Shown: positions 41,264-50,566, counted from the first letter of the stretch. The stretch is DNA of 57,792 nt from Bacillota bacterium (GCA_023387655.1 JAEWHR010000154.1:1-57792), one strand, 5' to 3'. Notes: a model not told the origin generated them from the letters alone. Numbers and translations are program-made.

Positions 41264-42118
41264 ATGAGAAGGAAAACACCTAAGATTTCTATTCAGCCAA
41301 AGCATGTGCTGACTTTTTGTACGGTGATATGCCTGATACTGATTTTCTTATCATTTCGATATGAAACCTTATTAAGCCCATTAAAAACTGCAGTTGGAGG
41401 CGTGGTTACTCCAATGCAGAAGGGGATTAATACGTTTGGTAGTTATATTTCTGATAAATTAGACACATTGGCAAATATGAGAGACTTAATCGAAGAGAAT
41501 GAGAAGTTAAAAAGTCAAATCGAATCACTAAAGGTTGAGAATAGTATTTTGATTCAGGATCGATATGAACTCGATGGACTTCGAAGACTCTACGAAGTTG
41601 ACCAAAAATACGCAGATTATCCAAAAGTAGCAGCGAGAGTTATATCGAGAGATTCTAACAGTTACTATAATGTTTTTACAATTGATAAAGGATATGAGGA
41701 TGGAATTAAAGTAGATATGAATGTTCTTGCTGGAAATGGATTAGTTGGTATTGTAACGGAGGTTGGTAAGAATTATGCTAAAGTTCGTTCCATTATCGAT
41801 GATGCTAGCTATGTCAGCGGTATGTTTTTAAAAACTTCAGATATCTGTGATGTCAAAGGTGATCTTCAATTGTTAGATGATGGTGTAATTCGTATCGAGG
41901 CAATCAGTATGACTGCAGATATCAAAGACGGTTATGAAGTAGTTACTTCCCATATTAGTAACAAATATCTACAGGGTATCTTAATTGGCTATGCATATGA
42001 TATTGAAGTAGATTCTAGTAATATGGCGAAATCAGGATATCTTCGTCCAGCAGTTGATTTTGAACATCTGGAGGAAGTATTAATTATAACAACATTAAAG
42101 GAAAAATTAGAAAAGTAA
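41264..42118 (+). CDS. mreC: Rod shape-determining protein MreC
   Basis: MreC is a membrane-anchored scaffold that links MreB to the PBP2-RodA synthase. The 284 residues have a short basic N-terminus, one transmembrane helix (about 15-32), a coiled coil (about 62-95, LIEENEKLKSQIESLKVENS) and the beta-barrel pair with VISRDSNSYYNVFTIDKG and GLVGIVTEVGKNYAKVRSIID. The start at 41264 is the only ATG giving a full N-terminus, but its spacing from the ribosome site is long. Confidence 0.95.
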   Translation: MRRKTPKISIQPKHVLTFCTVICLILIFLSFRYETLLSPLKTAVGGVVTPMQKGINTFGSYISDKLDTLANMRDLIEENEKLKSQIESLKVENSILIQDRYELDGLRRLYEVDQKYADYPKVAARVISRDSNSYYNVFTIDKGYEDGIKVDMNVLAGNGLVGIVTEVGKNYAKVRSIIDDASYVSGMFLKTSDICDVKGDLQLLDDGVIRIEAISMTADIKDGYEVVTSHISNKYLQGILIGYAYDIEVDSSNMAKSGYLRPAVDFEHLEEVLIITTLKEKLEK

Positions 42119-42150
42119 GTGTTCTTTTTTAATTGAGATAGGGGTAAGAC

Positions 42151-42660
42151 GTGATACGAGTTTTGGTAACCTTAATACAAATCTTAATATGCTTTTTACT
42201 TCAGAGCGCAGTATTTCCGTCATTTGAGCTTGCCAATGTCGTTCCGGATTTATTGATGATTCTAGTGGTAACCGTAGCATATACTAGGGGGATATTTCCA
42301 GGTATGTTTACTGGTTTGGCTTGCGGACTTTTATTAGACTGTACCATCGGTAATGTGATTGGAATCTATGGAATCCTTTATATGTTTATCGGTTATTTTA
42401 ACGGGTATGCAAACAAGATATATGATAAAGAGGATTATACAATTCCTATACTTTTAATTGCAGCAAGTGAGTTTGTATACTGTTTCTTATATTATGTAGC
42501 GGAGTTTTTACTTCGTGGTAGGTTAAATTTAGGATTTTATGCTTATCGAATTATGTTACCAAGAGTTATTTATACGGTACTTGTCGGGATAGTTTTTTAT
42601 AAGCTCTTTCATATGATACATTTGGGACTTACCAAACTAAGCTATAAGGAGGGATCATAG
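42151..42660 (+). CDS. mreD: Rod shape-determining protein MreD
   Basis: MreD is a small integral membrane partner of MreC. The 169 residues have about five hydrophobic segments, beginning MIRVLVTLIQILICFLLQS and including VPDLLMILVVTVAYTRG, GLACGLLLDCTIGNVIGIYGILYM. GTG 42151 is preceded by AGGGG. It ends at 42660, with the stop sharing a base with the GTG start of the PBP2 gene. Confidence 0.93.
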   Translation: MIRVLVTLIQILICFLLQSAVFPSFELANVVPDLLMILVVTVAYTRGIFPGMFTGLACGLLLDCTIGNVIGIYGILYMFIGYFNGYANKIYDKEDYTIPILLIAASEFVYCFLYYVAEFLLRGRLNLGFYAYRIMLPRVIYTVLVGIVFYKLFHMIHLGLTKLSYKEGS

Positions 42661-45509
42661 TGTTTGATGTTTTACTGGATAAATTAAAGAAATTGTTTTC
42701 TTCTCGTATGATTCCTCTTACATTGATCTTTACCGGAATGTTTGCTGTTTTGATATATCGAGTATTTGTGTTACAAATTGTAGAAGGTACAGTAATTGCT
42801 GAAAAAGAGGAATACTTGAATGTAGAATCAAGAGAAATAAAAGCAACACGTGGTAACATTTATGATAGGAATGGAAAATTACTCGCCTATAATGAATCCA
42901 GTTACTCTGTTGTTATTAGTGATAGCGGGCTTTTGGAAACAAATGCAGAGAAGAATGCAATGATTCATAAGTTAATCAAATTGCTTGAGAGTTATGGATA
43001 TGAGATAGAGTTAAACTTTAATATTTTTATTGACGATAACGGAGAATTGGCCTTTGATATTTCTGGTGATCAATTATTGCGATTTAAGAAGAATGCATAC
43101 TGTTTAACACATATCAATAAACTCACCGAGGAACAGAGAAATGCTACTGCACAGGAGGTATTTAATTTCCTAAAGGATGGTGTTAGTGGATCACCAATGT
43201 TTCGTATTTCTGACGAATATTCTCTAGAGGATACCCTAAAGATTATGACGGTGCGTTACCATCTTTTGATTAATGTACCAAAAACTAATCAGATCACAAT
43301 CGCTTCAAATCTGGATAAAGAAACAATAGCAGCGGTTAAGGAAAACTTGGGAGATATGCCAGGGGTTGAAGTGAAGTTAGAGACTTCCAGAGTATACAAT
43401 GACAGTGTTTATTTTGCACATATCATTGGCTACACTGGCTTGATTAATTCTACAGAGTATGAAAACTTAAACAAGACAGAAAAGATTTATGATGAGACCG
43501 ATGTGGTAGGTAAAACAGGCATTGAAAAAAAGATGGAAAGCTACTTAGTTGGTACGAAAGGGGAAGCAACAATAACCCTAAACGATAGCGGGAAAGAACT
43601 TGATTCCACGATAACCAAAGAGCCAGTCGCAGGTAATGATGTTTACCTTACGATAGATCGTGATCTTCAAGTTGCTAGTTATCATATCTTAGAAAAAAAT
43701 ATTGCAGAAATTTTATTATCCGTTATAACTCCTGATATGGATTATGGTGGTAAAGGAGAAAATGCTGCAAAGATTAAAGTACCAATCTATGAAGTATACA
43801 ATGCATTAATAAACAATAATATAATAGACATTACCCGTTTTCGTGAAGAAAACGCTACGGATCTAGAAAAAAATGTTTATCAAAAGTTTTTAGATAAGAG
43901 ACAGGGGATCTTTGAAAGATTACAGGAATTATTAAAGATCGACAGTACGGTAACGAACAGTGCTGCTGGAGAAGAGATGGAAGAGTATCTTCAATATGTA
44001 TACTCCAAACTTTCTTCTAGTGATATTGGGGTTATCATAAATTCTAAAGTAGATAAAGAAGATCCACAATATCTGAAATATAGAGATAATAAGATGAGTT
44101 TAAGTAAATTCTTACAGTATGCAATTACACAGAACTGGGTTGATTTATCCAAGTTAGACATTGATGGAGAATTTAATATAACAGAAGAAATCTATCAAAA
44201 ACTAATAGAACACGTGATGAAATTACTTGTTGATGATAAAGAATTTGAGAAAAAGATTTATCGAACTTTGATTTTTTCAAAAAAGTTAACAGGAAGGGAA
44301 ATTTGTCTTTTATTATTTGACCAAGATGTGATAGAATATAATGAGAATGATTATTCAAGATTAAGTAGTGGGAGTATATCTGCCTATGATTTCATTACAA
44401 CAAAGATTAGAAAGCTTGAGATTACACCGGGACAGCTGGCTCTTGAGCCATGCAGTGGTTCTATCGTAGTTACTGATACGAAAACCGGTGATGTTCTTGC
44501 AATGGTTTCCTATCCTTCTTACGATAATAACTATCTAGCCAATAAAATTGACTGGGATTATTATAGTAAGTTATTAGAGGATAAGGCAACTCCATTAATT
44601 AATCGTCCGACGATGCAGAAAACTACAACAGGTTCTACGTTTAAACCTTTGATGACTTTTGTTGGCTTTGGTGAAAAAGTAATCAGTACGTCAACTAAAA
44701 TTACAGACAAAGGAATTTTTGAAGAAATTGTTCCTTCTCCAAAATGTTGGAAGTATCCAAGTTCTCATGGTACAGTAGATGCAGCACAAGCGATTCAACA
44801 TTCATGTAACTACTACTTTTATGAGACGGCCTACCGTTTAAGTAAGGATGGAAATGGTTTATATAGAGATGCAATCGGAATGGAGAGAATTCAAAAATAT
44901 GCTCAGATGTTTGGCTTTGGAGATGTTTCTGGAGTAGAAGTAGAGGAATCTAAGCCTGAGATATCAAATAGCGATGCAGTTCGTACTGCGATTGGATATG
45001 GTCATAATTTTACTCCAACACAGATATCTCGTTATGTGACGACTCTTGCAAATCGTGGTACCTTATTTAACCTTACGTTATTAGACCGGGTTGAAACAAA
45101 AGACAATGAATTGATTCTTGATAACCAAGCAAGTGTTGCTAATAAGATTACTGAATTCACAGATGAGCAATGGAATATGGTACAAAGAGGTATGTATCTT
45201 GTGGTTAACTCCTCTGCAAACTCCTTAGATCGTATCTATAGAGACTTAGGGGTAACTGTGGCAGGTAAGACTGGTACAGCGCAGGTAAGTAAGACAAAAC
45301 CTCACCATTCTCTATTCATGGCATATGCACCATATGAGGATCCAGAAATCAGTATTACCTGTGTAATTCCAAACGGTTATGCTTCTGCAAATGCTGCAAA
45401 GATGGGACGCGAAGTACTGGGATATTATTTTAATGGCGAGAATAAAGAAGCTCTCTTAGATGGAGATATTACTGCAGGCTCCGCAACAAATATTACGGTG
45501 TCTGACTAG
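42660..45509 (+). CDS. mrdA: Penicillin-binding protein 2 (elongation transpeptidase), long form
   Basis: PBP2 crosslinks peptidoglycan during elongation with RodA. The 949 residues start with a short cytoplasmic part and one membrane helix (about 18-40). The class B dimerisation domain follows (ATRGNIYDRNGKLLAYN near 62). The transpeptidase domain carries Ser659-x-x-Lys662 (STFK), Ser715-x-Asn717 (SCN) and Lys870-Thr-Gly. It is some 300 residues longer than E. coli PBP2, with much of the extra length in a charged helical stretch of about residues 345-590 before the transpeptidase domain. GTG 42660 with AAGGAGGG is coupled to mreD. Confidence 0.95.
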   Translation: MFDVLLDKLKKLFSSRMIPLTLIFTGMFAVLIYRVFVLQIVEGTVIAEKEEYLNVESREIKATRGNIYDRNGKLLAYNESSYSVVISDSGLLETNAEKNAMIHKLIKLLESYGYEIELNFNIFIDDNGELAFDISGDQLLRFKKNAYCLTHINKLTEEQRNATAQEVFNFLKDGVSGSPMFRISDEYSLEDTLKIMTVRYHLLINVPKTNQITIASNLDKETIAAVKENLGDMPGVEVKLETSRVYNDSVYFAHIIGYTGLINSTEYENLNKTEKIYDETDVVGKTGIEKKMESYLVGTKGEATITLNDSGKELDSTITKEPVAGNDVYLTIDRDLQVASYHILEKNIAEILLSVITPDMDYGGKGENAAKIKVPIYEVYNALINNNIIDITRFREENATDLEKNVYQKFLDKRQGIFERLQELLKIDSTVTNSAAGEEMEEYLQYVYSKLSSSDIGVIINSKVDKEDPQYLKYRDNKMSLSKFLQYAITQNWVDLSKLDIDGEFNITEEIYQKLIEHVMKLLVDDKEFEKKIYRTLIFSKKLTGREICLLLFDQDVIEYNENDYSRLSSGSISAYDFITTKIRKLEITPGQLALEPCSGSIVVTDTKTGDVLAMVSYPSYDNNYLANKIDWDYYSKLLEDKATPLINRPTMQKTTTGSTFKPLMTFVGFGEKVISTSTKITDKGIFEEIVPSPKCWKYPSSHGTVDAAQAIQHSCNYYFYETAYRLSKDGNGLYRDAIGMERIQKYAQMFGFGDVSGVEVEESKPEISNSDAVRTAIGYGHNFTPTQISRYVTTLANRGTLFNLTLLDRVETKDNELILDNQASVANKITEFTDEQWNMVQRGMYLVVNSSANSLDRIYRDLGVTVAGKTGTAQVSKTKPHHSLFMAYAPYEDPEISITCVIPNGYASANAAKMGREVLGYYFNGENKEALLDGDITAGSATNITVSD

Positions 45510-45570
45510 GATAGACCATAGAAAGGATATGTAAAACATAAATGAATATGTTTGCGTAATTGGTGATTGT

Positions 45571-46236
45571 ATGAATAATTCAGTCATTATTAAGGGAAAT
45601 AAACATGGTATTGTAGTCGTACTCGATAATGACTTAGAGTTTTCTAAGTTATTAGATGATATCAAAGTAAAATTCGAAGACTCAAGAAAATTTTTAGGAA
45701 AAGCAAAGATGGCAATAAGTTTCGAAGGACGTAAATTAACGGATACCGAGGAACGAGAAATCTTAGATGTTATTGCAACTAGCTCTGATCTACATGTTGT
45801 CTGTGTCATTGACAATGATGAAGAAAGAGATAAAGTATTTGCTAAGGCATTGGAGGACAAGCTCTTAGAGCTCTCCAATGCCACAGGGCAATTCTATAAG
45901 GGAAATTTAAGATCTGGACAAGTTTTAGAGACTGAAACAAGCGTTATTATCATAGGAGATGTGAATCCTGGGGCAAGTGTGGTAAGTAAGGGAAATATCA
46001 TTGTACTAGGAAGCTTAAAAGGAACAGCATTTGCTGGGGCATCAGGAAATGAAAACGCCTTTGTATTATCTTTAGATATGAATCCAGGACAAATTAGAAT
46101 TGCAGATATTATTGCAAGAGCACCGGATCATCCATCGAAGGAAGAAGCGAAGGAGACTAAGATTGCATTTTTAGAAGAAGGCAATATTTATATTGAACCT
46201 TTGAATAAAAAGGTCCTTAATGATATTCGTTTATAG
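45571..46236 (+). CDS. minC: Septum site-determining protein MinC
   Basis: MinC inhibits FtsZ assembly away from mid-cell. The 221 residues have an N-terminal domain with the NNSVIIKGNKHGIVVVLDND start and the C-terminal beta-helix (about 105-210; GDVNPGASVVSKGNIIVLGSLKGTAFAGASGNENAFV) that dimerises and binds MinD. The ribosome site TTGGTGA is moderate. The complete minCDE set follows. Confidence 0.95.
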   Translation: MNNSVIIKGNKHGIVVVLDNDLEFSKLLDDIKVKFEDSRKFLGKAKMAISFEGRKLTDTEEREILDVIATSSDLHVVCVIDNDEERDKVFAKALEDKLLELSNATGQFYKGNLRSGQVLETETSVIIIGDVNPGASVVSKGNIIVLGSLKGTAFAGASGNENAFVLSLDMNPGQIRIADIIARAPDHPSKEEAKETKIAFLEEGNIYIEPLNKKVLNDIRL

Positions 46237-46310
46237 GGAAAAAATTTAAGTGTACTTCATGTAACAAACTGTTGCATGTAATTTTAAATCATATGTCTGG
46301 AGGAATCAGA

Positions 46311-47093
46311 ATGGGAGAAGTAATCGTTGTAACATCCGGAAAGGGTGGAGTTGGTAAAACGACAACAGCAGCCAATGTGGGTACAGGACTTGCAAAGCTT
46401 GATAAGAAAGTTGTATTAATTGATACCGATATCGGATTAAGAAATTTAGATGTTGTAATGGGCCTTGAAAATCGCATCGTTTATAATTTAGTGGATGTGA
46501 TTGAAGGAAACTGTCGTATCAAGCAAGCGTTAATCAAAGACAAGCGTTACCCTAATCTTTATTTACTACCATCTGCACAAACAAGAGATAAATCCTCGGT
46601 AACACCGGAACAGATGAAAAAGTTATCTGATGAATTACGTGGAGAATTTGATTACATATTAATGGACTGTCCTGCAGGTATTGAGCAAGGATTTCAAAAT
46701 GCCATTGCAGGCGCTGACAGAGCATTAGTAGTCACAACTCCAGAGGTTTCTGCTGTACGTGATGCAGATAGAATCATTGGATTGTTAGAAGCAAATGAGA
46801 TGAAGAAAACAGAACTCATTGTAAACCGTATTCGTATGGATATGGTAAAACGAGGAGACATGATGTCAAGCGAAGACGTTGTGGAAATATTAGCGATTGA
46901 TTTGATTGGTGTTGTGCCAGATGATGAGAATATTGTCATTTCCACAAATCAAGGAGAGCCTTTGGTTGGTTCAGATTCTATGGCAGGGAAAGCATATATG
47001 AATATATGTCGCCGTATTACTGGAGAAGATGTACCATATCTAGACTTAAATTCCAAGCAGGGGTTCTTTAGTAAACTGTTTAAGAAAAACTAA
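46311..47093 (+). CDS. minD: Septum site-determining ATPase MinD
   Basis: MinD is a membrane-cycling ParA-type ATPase that recruits MinC. The 260 residues show the deviant Walker A GKGGVGKTT (10-18), DTDIGLRNLDVVMG, YILMDCPAGIE and a C-terminal amphipathic membrane tail (FFSKLFKKN). ATG 46311 follows GGAGGAATC; the frame upstream to 46272 lacks MinD similarity. Confidence 0.97.
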   Translation: MGEVIVVTSGKGGVGKTTTAANVGTGLAKLDKKVVLIDTDIGLRNLDVVMGLENRIVYNLVDVIEGNCRIKQALIKDKRYPNLYLLPSAQTRDKSSVTPEQMKKLSDELRGEFDYILMDCPAGIEQGFQNAIAGADRALVVTTPEVSAVRDADRIIGLLEANEMKKTELIVNRIRMDMVKRGDMMSSEDVVEILAIDLIGVVPDDENIVISTNQGEPLVGSDSMAGKAYMNICRRITGEDVPYLDLNSKQGFFSKLFKKN

Positions 47094-47106
47094 GGAGGAT
47101 AGTCAA

Positions 47107-47379
47107 ATGGCTTTATTGGATTTTTTTAAAAAGAAAGCTTCGGGAAGTGTCGCGAAAGATAGGTTGAAACTTGTCTTAGTGTCTGATCGCGCTGGTTGTT
47201 CTCCTGAAATTATGGAACAGATTAAGAATGATATTATTGCGGTAATATCAAAATATATTGTGATAGACCAGGAAGGTTTAGATATCAAAATAACTCAGAC
47301 GGAATCTGAAGGTAATAATGGCAATGTTCCAGCATTATTTGCCAACATTCCGATCAAAGACCTAAAGCATAGTAAGTAA
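47107..47379 (+). CDS. minE: Cell division topological specificity factor MinE
   Basis: MinE stimulates MinD ATPase to drive pole-to-pole oscillation. The 90 residues have an N-terminal amphipathic start (MALLDFFKKKASGSVAKDRL), followed by LVSDRAGCSPEIMEQIKNDIIAVISKY, the MinD-contact helix region. Its presence indicates an oscillating Min system rather than the DivIVA/MinJ type, although divIVA is also present at 55 kb. AAGGAGGATAG precedes ATG 47107. Confidence 0.95.
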   Translation: MALLDFFKKKASGSVAKDRLKLVLVSDRAGCSPEIMEQIKNDIIAVISKYIVIDQEGLDIKITQTESEGNNGNVPALFANIPIKDLKHSK

Positions 47380-47392
47380 GGAAAATTAATTC

Positions 47393-48562
47393 ATGTTAAA
47401 AACTTTGTTTAAATCTATTTTCAATTTCGAGGAATATGACCTAAAACATTATAAGGTATCAATACTGGCTGTCATTACGATACTAGGTATGATTGGCATG
47501 GTGTTAATTCGCCGTTTACAAGAATCAGATGAAAGACAGTTCGAAAAGCAGATTATTGGTTATGTAGCAGGTTTAATTATTGCGGTGGTTGTCTCGCTTA
47601 TTGACTACCACTTTATTGCCAAGCTTTTTATTCCACTCTACCTGATTAATATTGCTTTGCTTGTAATTACAAAATTCTCTCCGCTTGGTAAATCGCATTT
47701 TTTGGCGCAAAGATGGATTGGTATTGGAAGTTATGAGTTTCAGCCTTCTGAGTTAACAAGAATTATCATGATCATATTCCTGGCAAAGTTTTTTGACATT
47801 GTAAGGCGGCAGATTAATAAAGCATCCATCATATTACTGGCATTGATACTAATGGCATTACCGATTGGCTTAATATTTATACAGCCTGACTTATCGGTAA
47901 GTATTGTTCTCTTTGCAACATTTATAAGTATGTTTTTTATGGCTGGGCTTAGCTATAAAATAATTTTGCCAACTCTGGCGATTGGAATACCAAGTTTTAT
48001 CGCGTTCTTTTGGTACGTTCAACAAGACTACCAAGTAATTCTTACGGAATATCAAAGAAATCGTATCTTAGCTATGTTGCACCCAGAACAATTTCCAGAG
48101 CAAGCTTACCAGCAATTAAATGCAGCAAAATGCATTCGTGCAGGTGGTGTCTCTGGAAAGTTATTGACAGATGCAGAAGCTACCCTAAAATCTGCGAAAG
48201 TACCAGTTATTGAGAGTGACTTTATCTTTACTGCGATTGCAGAAGCATTCGGTTTTATCGGAAGCTTGATCGTTATTATATTATTAATGATATTTATTTA
48301 TAAAGCACTAAAAATTGCAAGTATGGCGAAAGATTATCTGGGAATGTTAATTGCTTCTGGTATTGCATCATTGACGATGTTTCAGCTTTTTGTTAATATT
48401 GGAGTTGTAACTTCATTATTACCGAATACTGGAATTCCTTTACCATTTGTAAGTTCAGGGTTAAGTGCATTGTTAGGAAATATGTTAATGGTAGGCGTAT
48501 TAATGAATGTCAGTCTTCAAAATAAAAGAATGTTGCCGCAAAAGGAAACATTATCACTATAG
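47393..48562 (+). CDS. rodA: Rod shape-determining SEDS glycosyltransferase RodA
   Basis: RodA polymerises lipid II into glycan strands with its partner PBP2. The 389 residues have about ten membrane segments. Conserved SEDS motifs are SYEFQPSELTRI, IFIQPDLSVSIVLFATF, ESDFIFTAIAEAFGFIG and the late PNTGIPLPFVSSGLSALLGNM. The spacing of 13 bases after minE and a weak ribosome site suggest translational coupling. PBP2, MreBCD and RodA thus sit in one block of about 8 kb. Confidence 0.96.
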   Translation: MLKTLFKSIFNFEEYDLKHYKVSILAVITILGMIGMVLIRRLQESDERQFEKQIIGYVAGLIIAVVVSLIDYHFIAKLFIPLYLINIALLVITKFSPLGKSHFLAQRWIGIGSYEFQPSELTRIIMIIFLAKFFDIVRRQINKASIILLALILMALPIGLIFIQPDLSVSIVLFATFISMFFMAGLSYKIILPTLAIGIPSFIAFFWYVQQDYQVILTEYQRNRILAMLHPEQFPEQAYQQLNAAKCIRAGGVSGKLLTDAEATLKSAKVPVIESDFIFTAIAEAFGFIGSLIVIILLMIFIYKALKIASMAKDYLGMLIASGIASLTMFQLFVNIGVVTSLLPNTGIPLPFVSSGLSALLGNMLMVGVLMNVSLQNKRMLPQKETLSL

Positions 48563-48582
48563 CATAAAGAGGAGGTAGGAAC

Positions 48583-48984
48583 GTGAATATTGGAATGATA
48601 GCACATGATGCGAAAAAGAAATTGATGCAGAATTTCTGTATTGCGTACCGTGGTATTTTGTCAAAACATCAGTTATATGCGACAGGTACTACAGGTAGAT
48701 TAATTGAAGAGGTAACGAATTTAAATATTCATAAATATCTAGCAGGCCATCTTGGTGGAGAGCAGCAGATGGGAGCACAAATTGAGCATAATGAAATTGA
48801 TATGGTTATCTTTTTACGTGATCCTCTAACTCCAAAATCACACGAACCAGATATTATGACTGTTGTCCATCTTTGTGACACTCATAATATTCCACTTGCG
48901 ACCAACCTAGCTACAGCAGAGCTGTTAATTAAAGCTTTAGATCGCGGAGATTTAGATTGGCGTGATATATTCAAGGGAAAATAG
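48583..48984 (+). CDS. mgsA: Methylglyoxal synthase
   Basis: MgsA converts dihydroxyacetone phosphate to methylglyoxal and phosphate, a bypass of lower glycolysis under phosphate shortage. The 133 residues match the family along their length: IAHDAKKKLM, ATGTTGRLIEE, HLGGEQQMGAQI and VIFLRDPLTPKSHEPDI. GTG 48583 with AGAGGAGGTAGG is a strong start. It sits at the end of the min-rodA block, an order I associate with Clostridia. Confidence 0.95.
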   Translation: MNIGMIAHDAKKKLMQNFCIAYRGILSKHQLYATGTTGRLIEEVTNLNIHKYLAGHLGGEQQMGAQIEHNEIDMVIFLRDPLTPKSHEPDIMTVVHLCDTHNIPLATNLATAELLIKALDRGDLDWRDIFKGK

Positions 48985-48986
48985 TT

Positions 48987-49024
48987 GTCAAGATACAAAG
49001 GGTATAGAGTTGGCAGAATGGAGT
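48987..49024 (+). promoter_or_regulatory. Hairpin-SD start cassette of the D-alanyl-D-alanine carboxypeptidase gene
   Basis: GTCAA (48987-48991) pairs with TTGGC (49010-49014), with an inner stem ATAC/GTAT (48993-48996, 49002-49005). It abuts AGAATGGAGT (49015-49024), and 5 bases follow to TTG 49030. Hairpin and motif overlap the end of the mgsA region. Confidence 0.6.
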
Positions 49025-49029
49025 TCAAA

Positions 49030-49992
49030 TTGAAGAAAATAATTGTATTAGGTTTAAGTATCAGTTTGCTACTTACAAGCTGTTCAAAAAAATCAGATGT
49101 ATTAATGCTATATTCTGGTACAGATGGCAAATTAAATGAAAGTATCGGAACTTATGTAGATGCAGTTGCTGCAGATTTCCTTACGAAGGATTACTCTGTT
49201 GTGGAAGAAAGTCAGAACCATATGGAAGACCCTCAGATGTCAGCAGTAGCAGCATTTATGATTGATGATACGGAACACAAAGTATTGTTTGCAAAAAATG
49301 TTTATGATAGAATTTATCCTGCAAGTACAACCAAATTATTGACTGCATTGATGGTTCTTAAATATGGTAACTTAAAGGATAGTGTGACAATAGAAAAAGA
49401 TAATGCAGGGATCACAACGTATGGAGCTAAGCTTTGTAATTTTAAAGCTGGTGATGTAGTAACCATGGAAACTCTACTAAATTGCTTATTAGTTTATTCT
49501 GGAAACGATGCTGCAATAGCGATAGCAGAGCATATGTATGGTTCAGAGGAGGAGTTTGTAAAAAAGATGAATGAGGAAGCTGCAAAGATTGGGGCTACCA
49601 ATACGCATTTTACAAATTCTCATGGGCTACATGATCCGAATCATTATACTACTGCATATGATATGTACTTAATTTTTAAAGAATGTTTAAAATATGAAGA
49701 GTTTATTCCAATTGTGAAGCAGCAATCTTATATGGCTTCCATCATGGATGTCAATGGAAAAGTTAGACAAAGATCTTATGAAACAACAAACATGTTTTTA
49801 CTAGGTACGAGAGAAACTCCAGAAGGAGTTACAGTTTTTGGTGGAAAGACTGGTAGTACCGGTGATGCAGGTGATTGTTTGATTCTTTATAGTACCTCAA
49901 CAGAAGGAAAAGCGTATATTAGTGCGGTTTTCAAAGCTGCTGGGAAAACGAGTTTATATGATCAACTCACACATCTTCTAAAAATGGAATAA
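49030..49992 (+). CDS. D-alanyl-D-alanine carboxypeptidase lipoprotein (peptidase S11)
   Basis: DD-carboxypeptidases trim the terminal D-Ala from stem peptides and so limit crosslinking. The 320 residues show the S11 motifs SxxK (ASTTKLLTA), SGN (YSGNDAA) and KTG (GGKTGST). From TTG 49030 the N-terminus is MKKIIVLGLSISLLLTSC, a lipoprotein signal with anchor Cys18. TTG is chosen because the cassette ribosome site ends 5 bases before it. Starting further upstream (48985) would bury the lipobox behind about 15 extra residues. It is close to DacF-type enzymes. Confidence 0.9.
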   Translation: MKKIIVLGLSISLLLTSCSKKSDVLMLYSGTDGKLNESIGTYVDAVAADFLTKDYSVVEESQNHMEDPQMSAVAAFMIDDTEHKVLFAKNVYDRIYPASTTKLLTALMVLKYGNLKDSVTIEKDNAGITTYGAKLCNFKAGDVVTMETLLNCLLVYSGNDAAIAIAEHMYGSEEEFVKKMNEEAAKIGATNTHFTNSHGLHDPNHYTTAYDMYLIFKECLKYEEFIPIVKQQSYMASIMDVNGKVRQRSYETTNMFLLGTRETPEGVTVFGGKTGSTGDAGDCLILYSTSTEGKAYISAVFKAAGKTSLYDQLTHLLKME

Positions 49993-50072
49993 GTATGCAT
50001 TTCCCTCCTTTATTCGACATCAATTGTCTGAAAATTAAAATAGTAAAATTGGAATTCTTAAGCAAAATAGGA

Positions 50073-50101
50073 TTGTTTTTTCTTTTCGTTTATACTATAA
50101 T
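50073..50101 (+). promoter_or_regulatory. Sigma-A promoter of the small P-loop gene
   Basis: TTGTTT (50073-50078), a 17-base spacer and a perfect TATAAT (50096-50101). RNA should start near 50108, about 40 bases before the start codon. Confidence 0.7.
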
Positions 50102-50146
50102 ATGAGTAAGCAAGAAATCGTTTATAATGTAAAGGAGGAGATTGCG

Positions 50147-50566
50147 ATGATACAGATTATTGTAGGTGCAAAGGGCAAAGGTAAGACTAAGATTCTAATT
50201 GATAAGGCAAACTCAGAAATTGAGGCCGTGAAAGGGAATGTTGTTTATCTTGATAAGAGCAATAAGAATATGTATGGACTCAATAACAAGATACGTTTGA
50301 TAAACGTTAGAGATTATTGTGTAGAAACTCCGAAAGAATTTATAGGATTTTTGTGTGGTCTGATTGCAGCTAATCATGACTTGCAAAAGATTTATTTAGA
50401 CGGTTTTATGAAAATAGCATGTACAAGCCTAGAGGATATCGATGGTGTACTTGATAAGATAGAGATGATATCAACGAAATTTCATGTTGACTTTATCATC
50501 AGCATCTCCATTAATGAAAACGATTTGCCTGAAACTAAGAAACAAAACGTGATTGTAGCTCTTTAA
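50147..50566 (+). CDS. Small P-loop protein of unknown function
   Basis: This 139-residue protein begins MIQIIVGAKGKGKTKILID, with a Walker A-type P-loop (GAKGKGKT, about 7-14). It continues with NVVYLDKSNKNMYGLNNKIRLINVRDY and a late FIISISIN strand. I do not recognise the family with confidence. ATG 50147 is preceded by AAAGGAGGAG. It has its own promoter and a hairpin after the stop, so it is a single-gene unit. A nucleotide-binding role is plausible from the P-loop but unproven. Confidence 0.75.
   Translation: MIQIIVGAKGKGKTKILIDKANSEIEAVKGNVVYLDKSNKNMYGLNNKIRLINVRDYCVETPKEFIGFLCGLIAANHDLQKIYLDGFMKIACTSLEDIDGVLDKIEMISTKFHVDFIISISINENDLPETKKQNVIVAL

Noticed and set aside
48985..49029. Upstream TTG start (48985) for the carboxypeptidase
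   Set aside because: It lies within the cassette hairpin, has no ribosome site, and would place about 15 residues before an otherwise clean lipoprotein signal.
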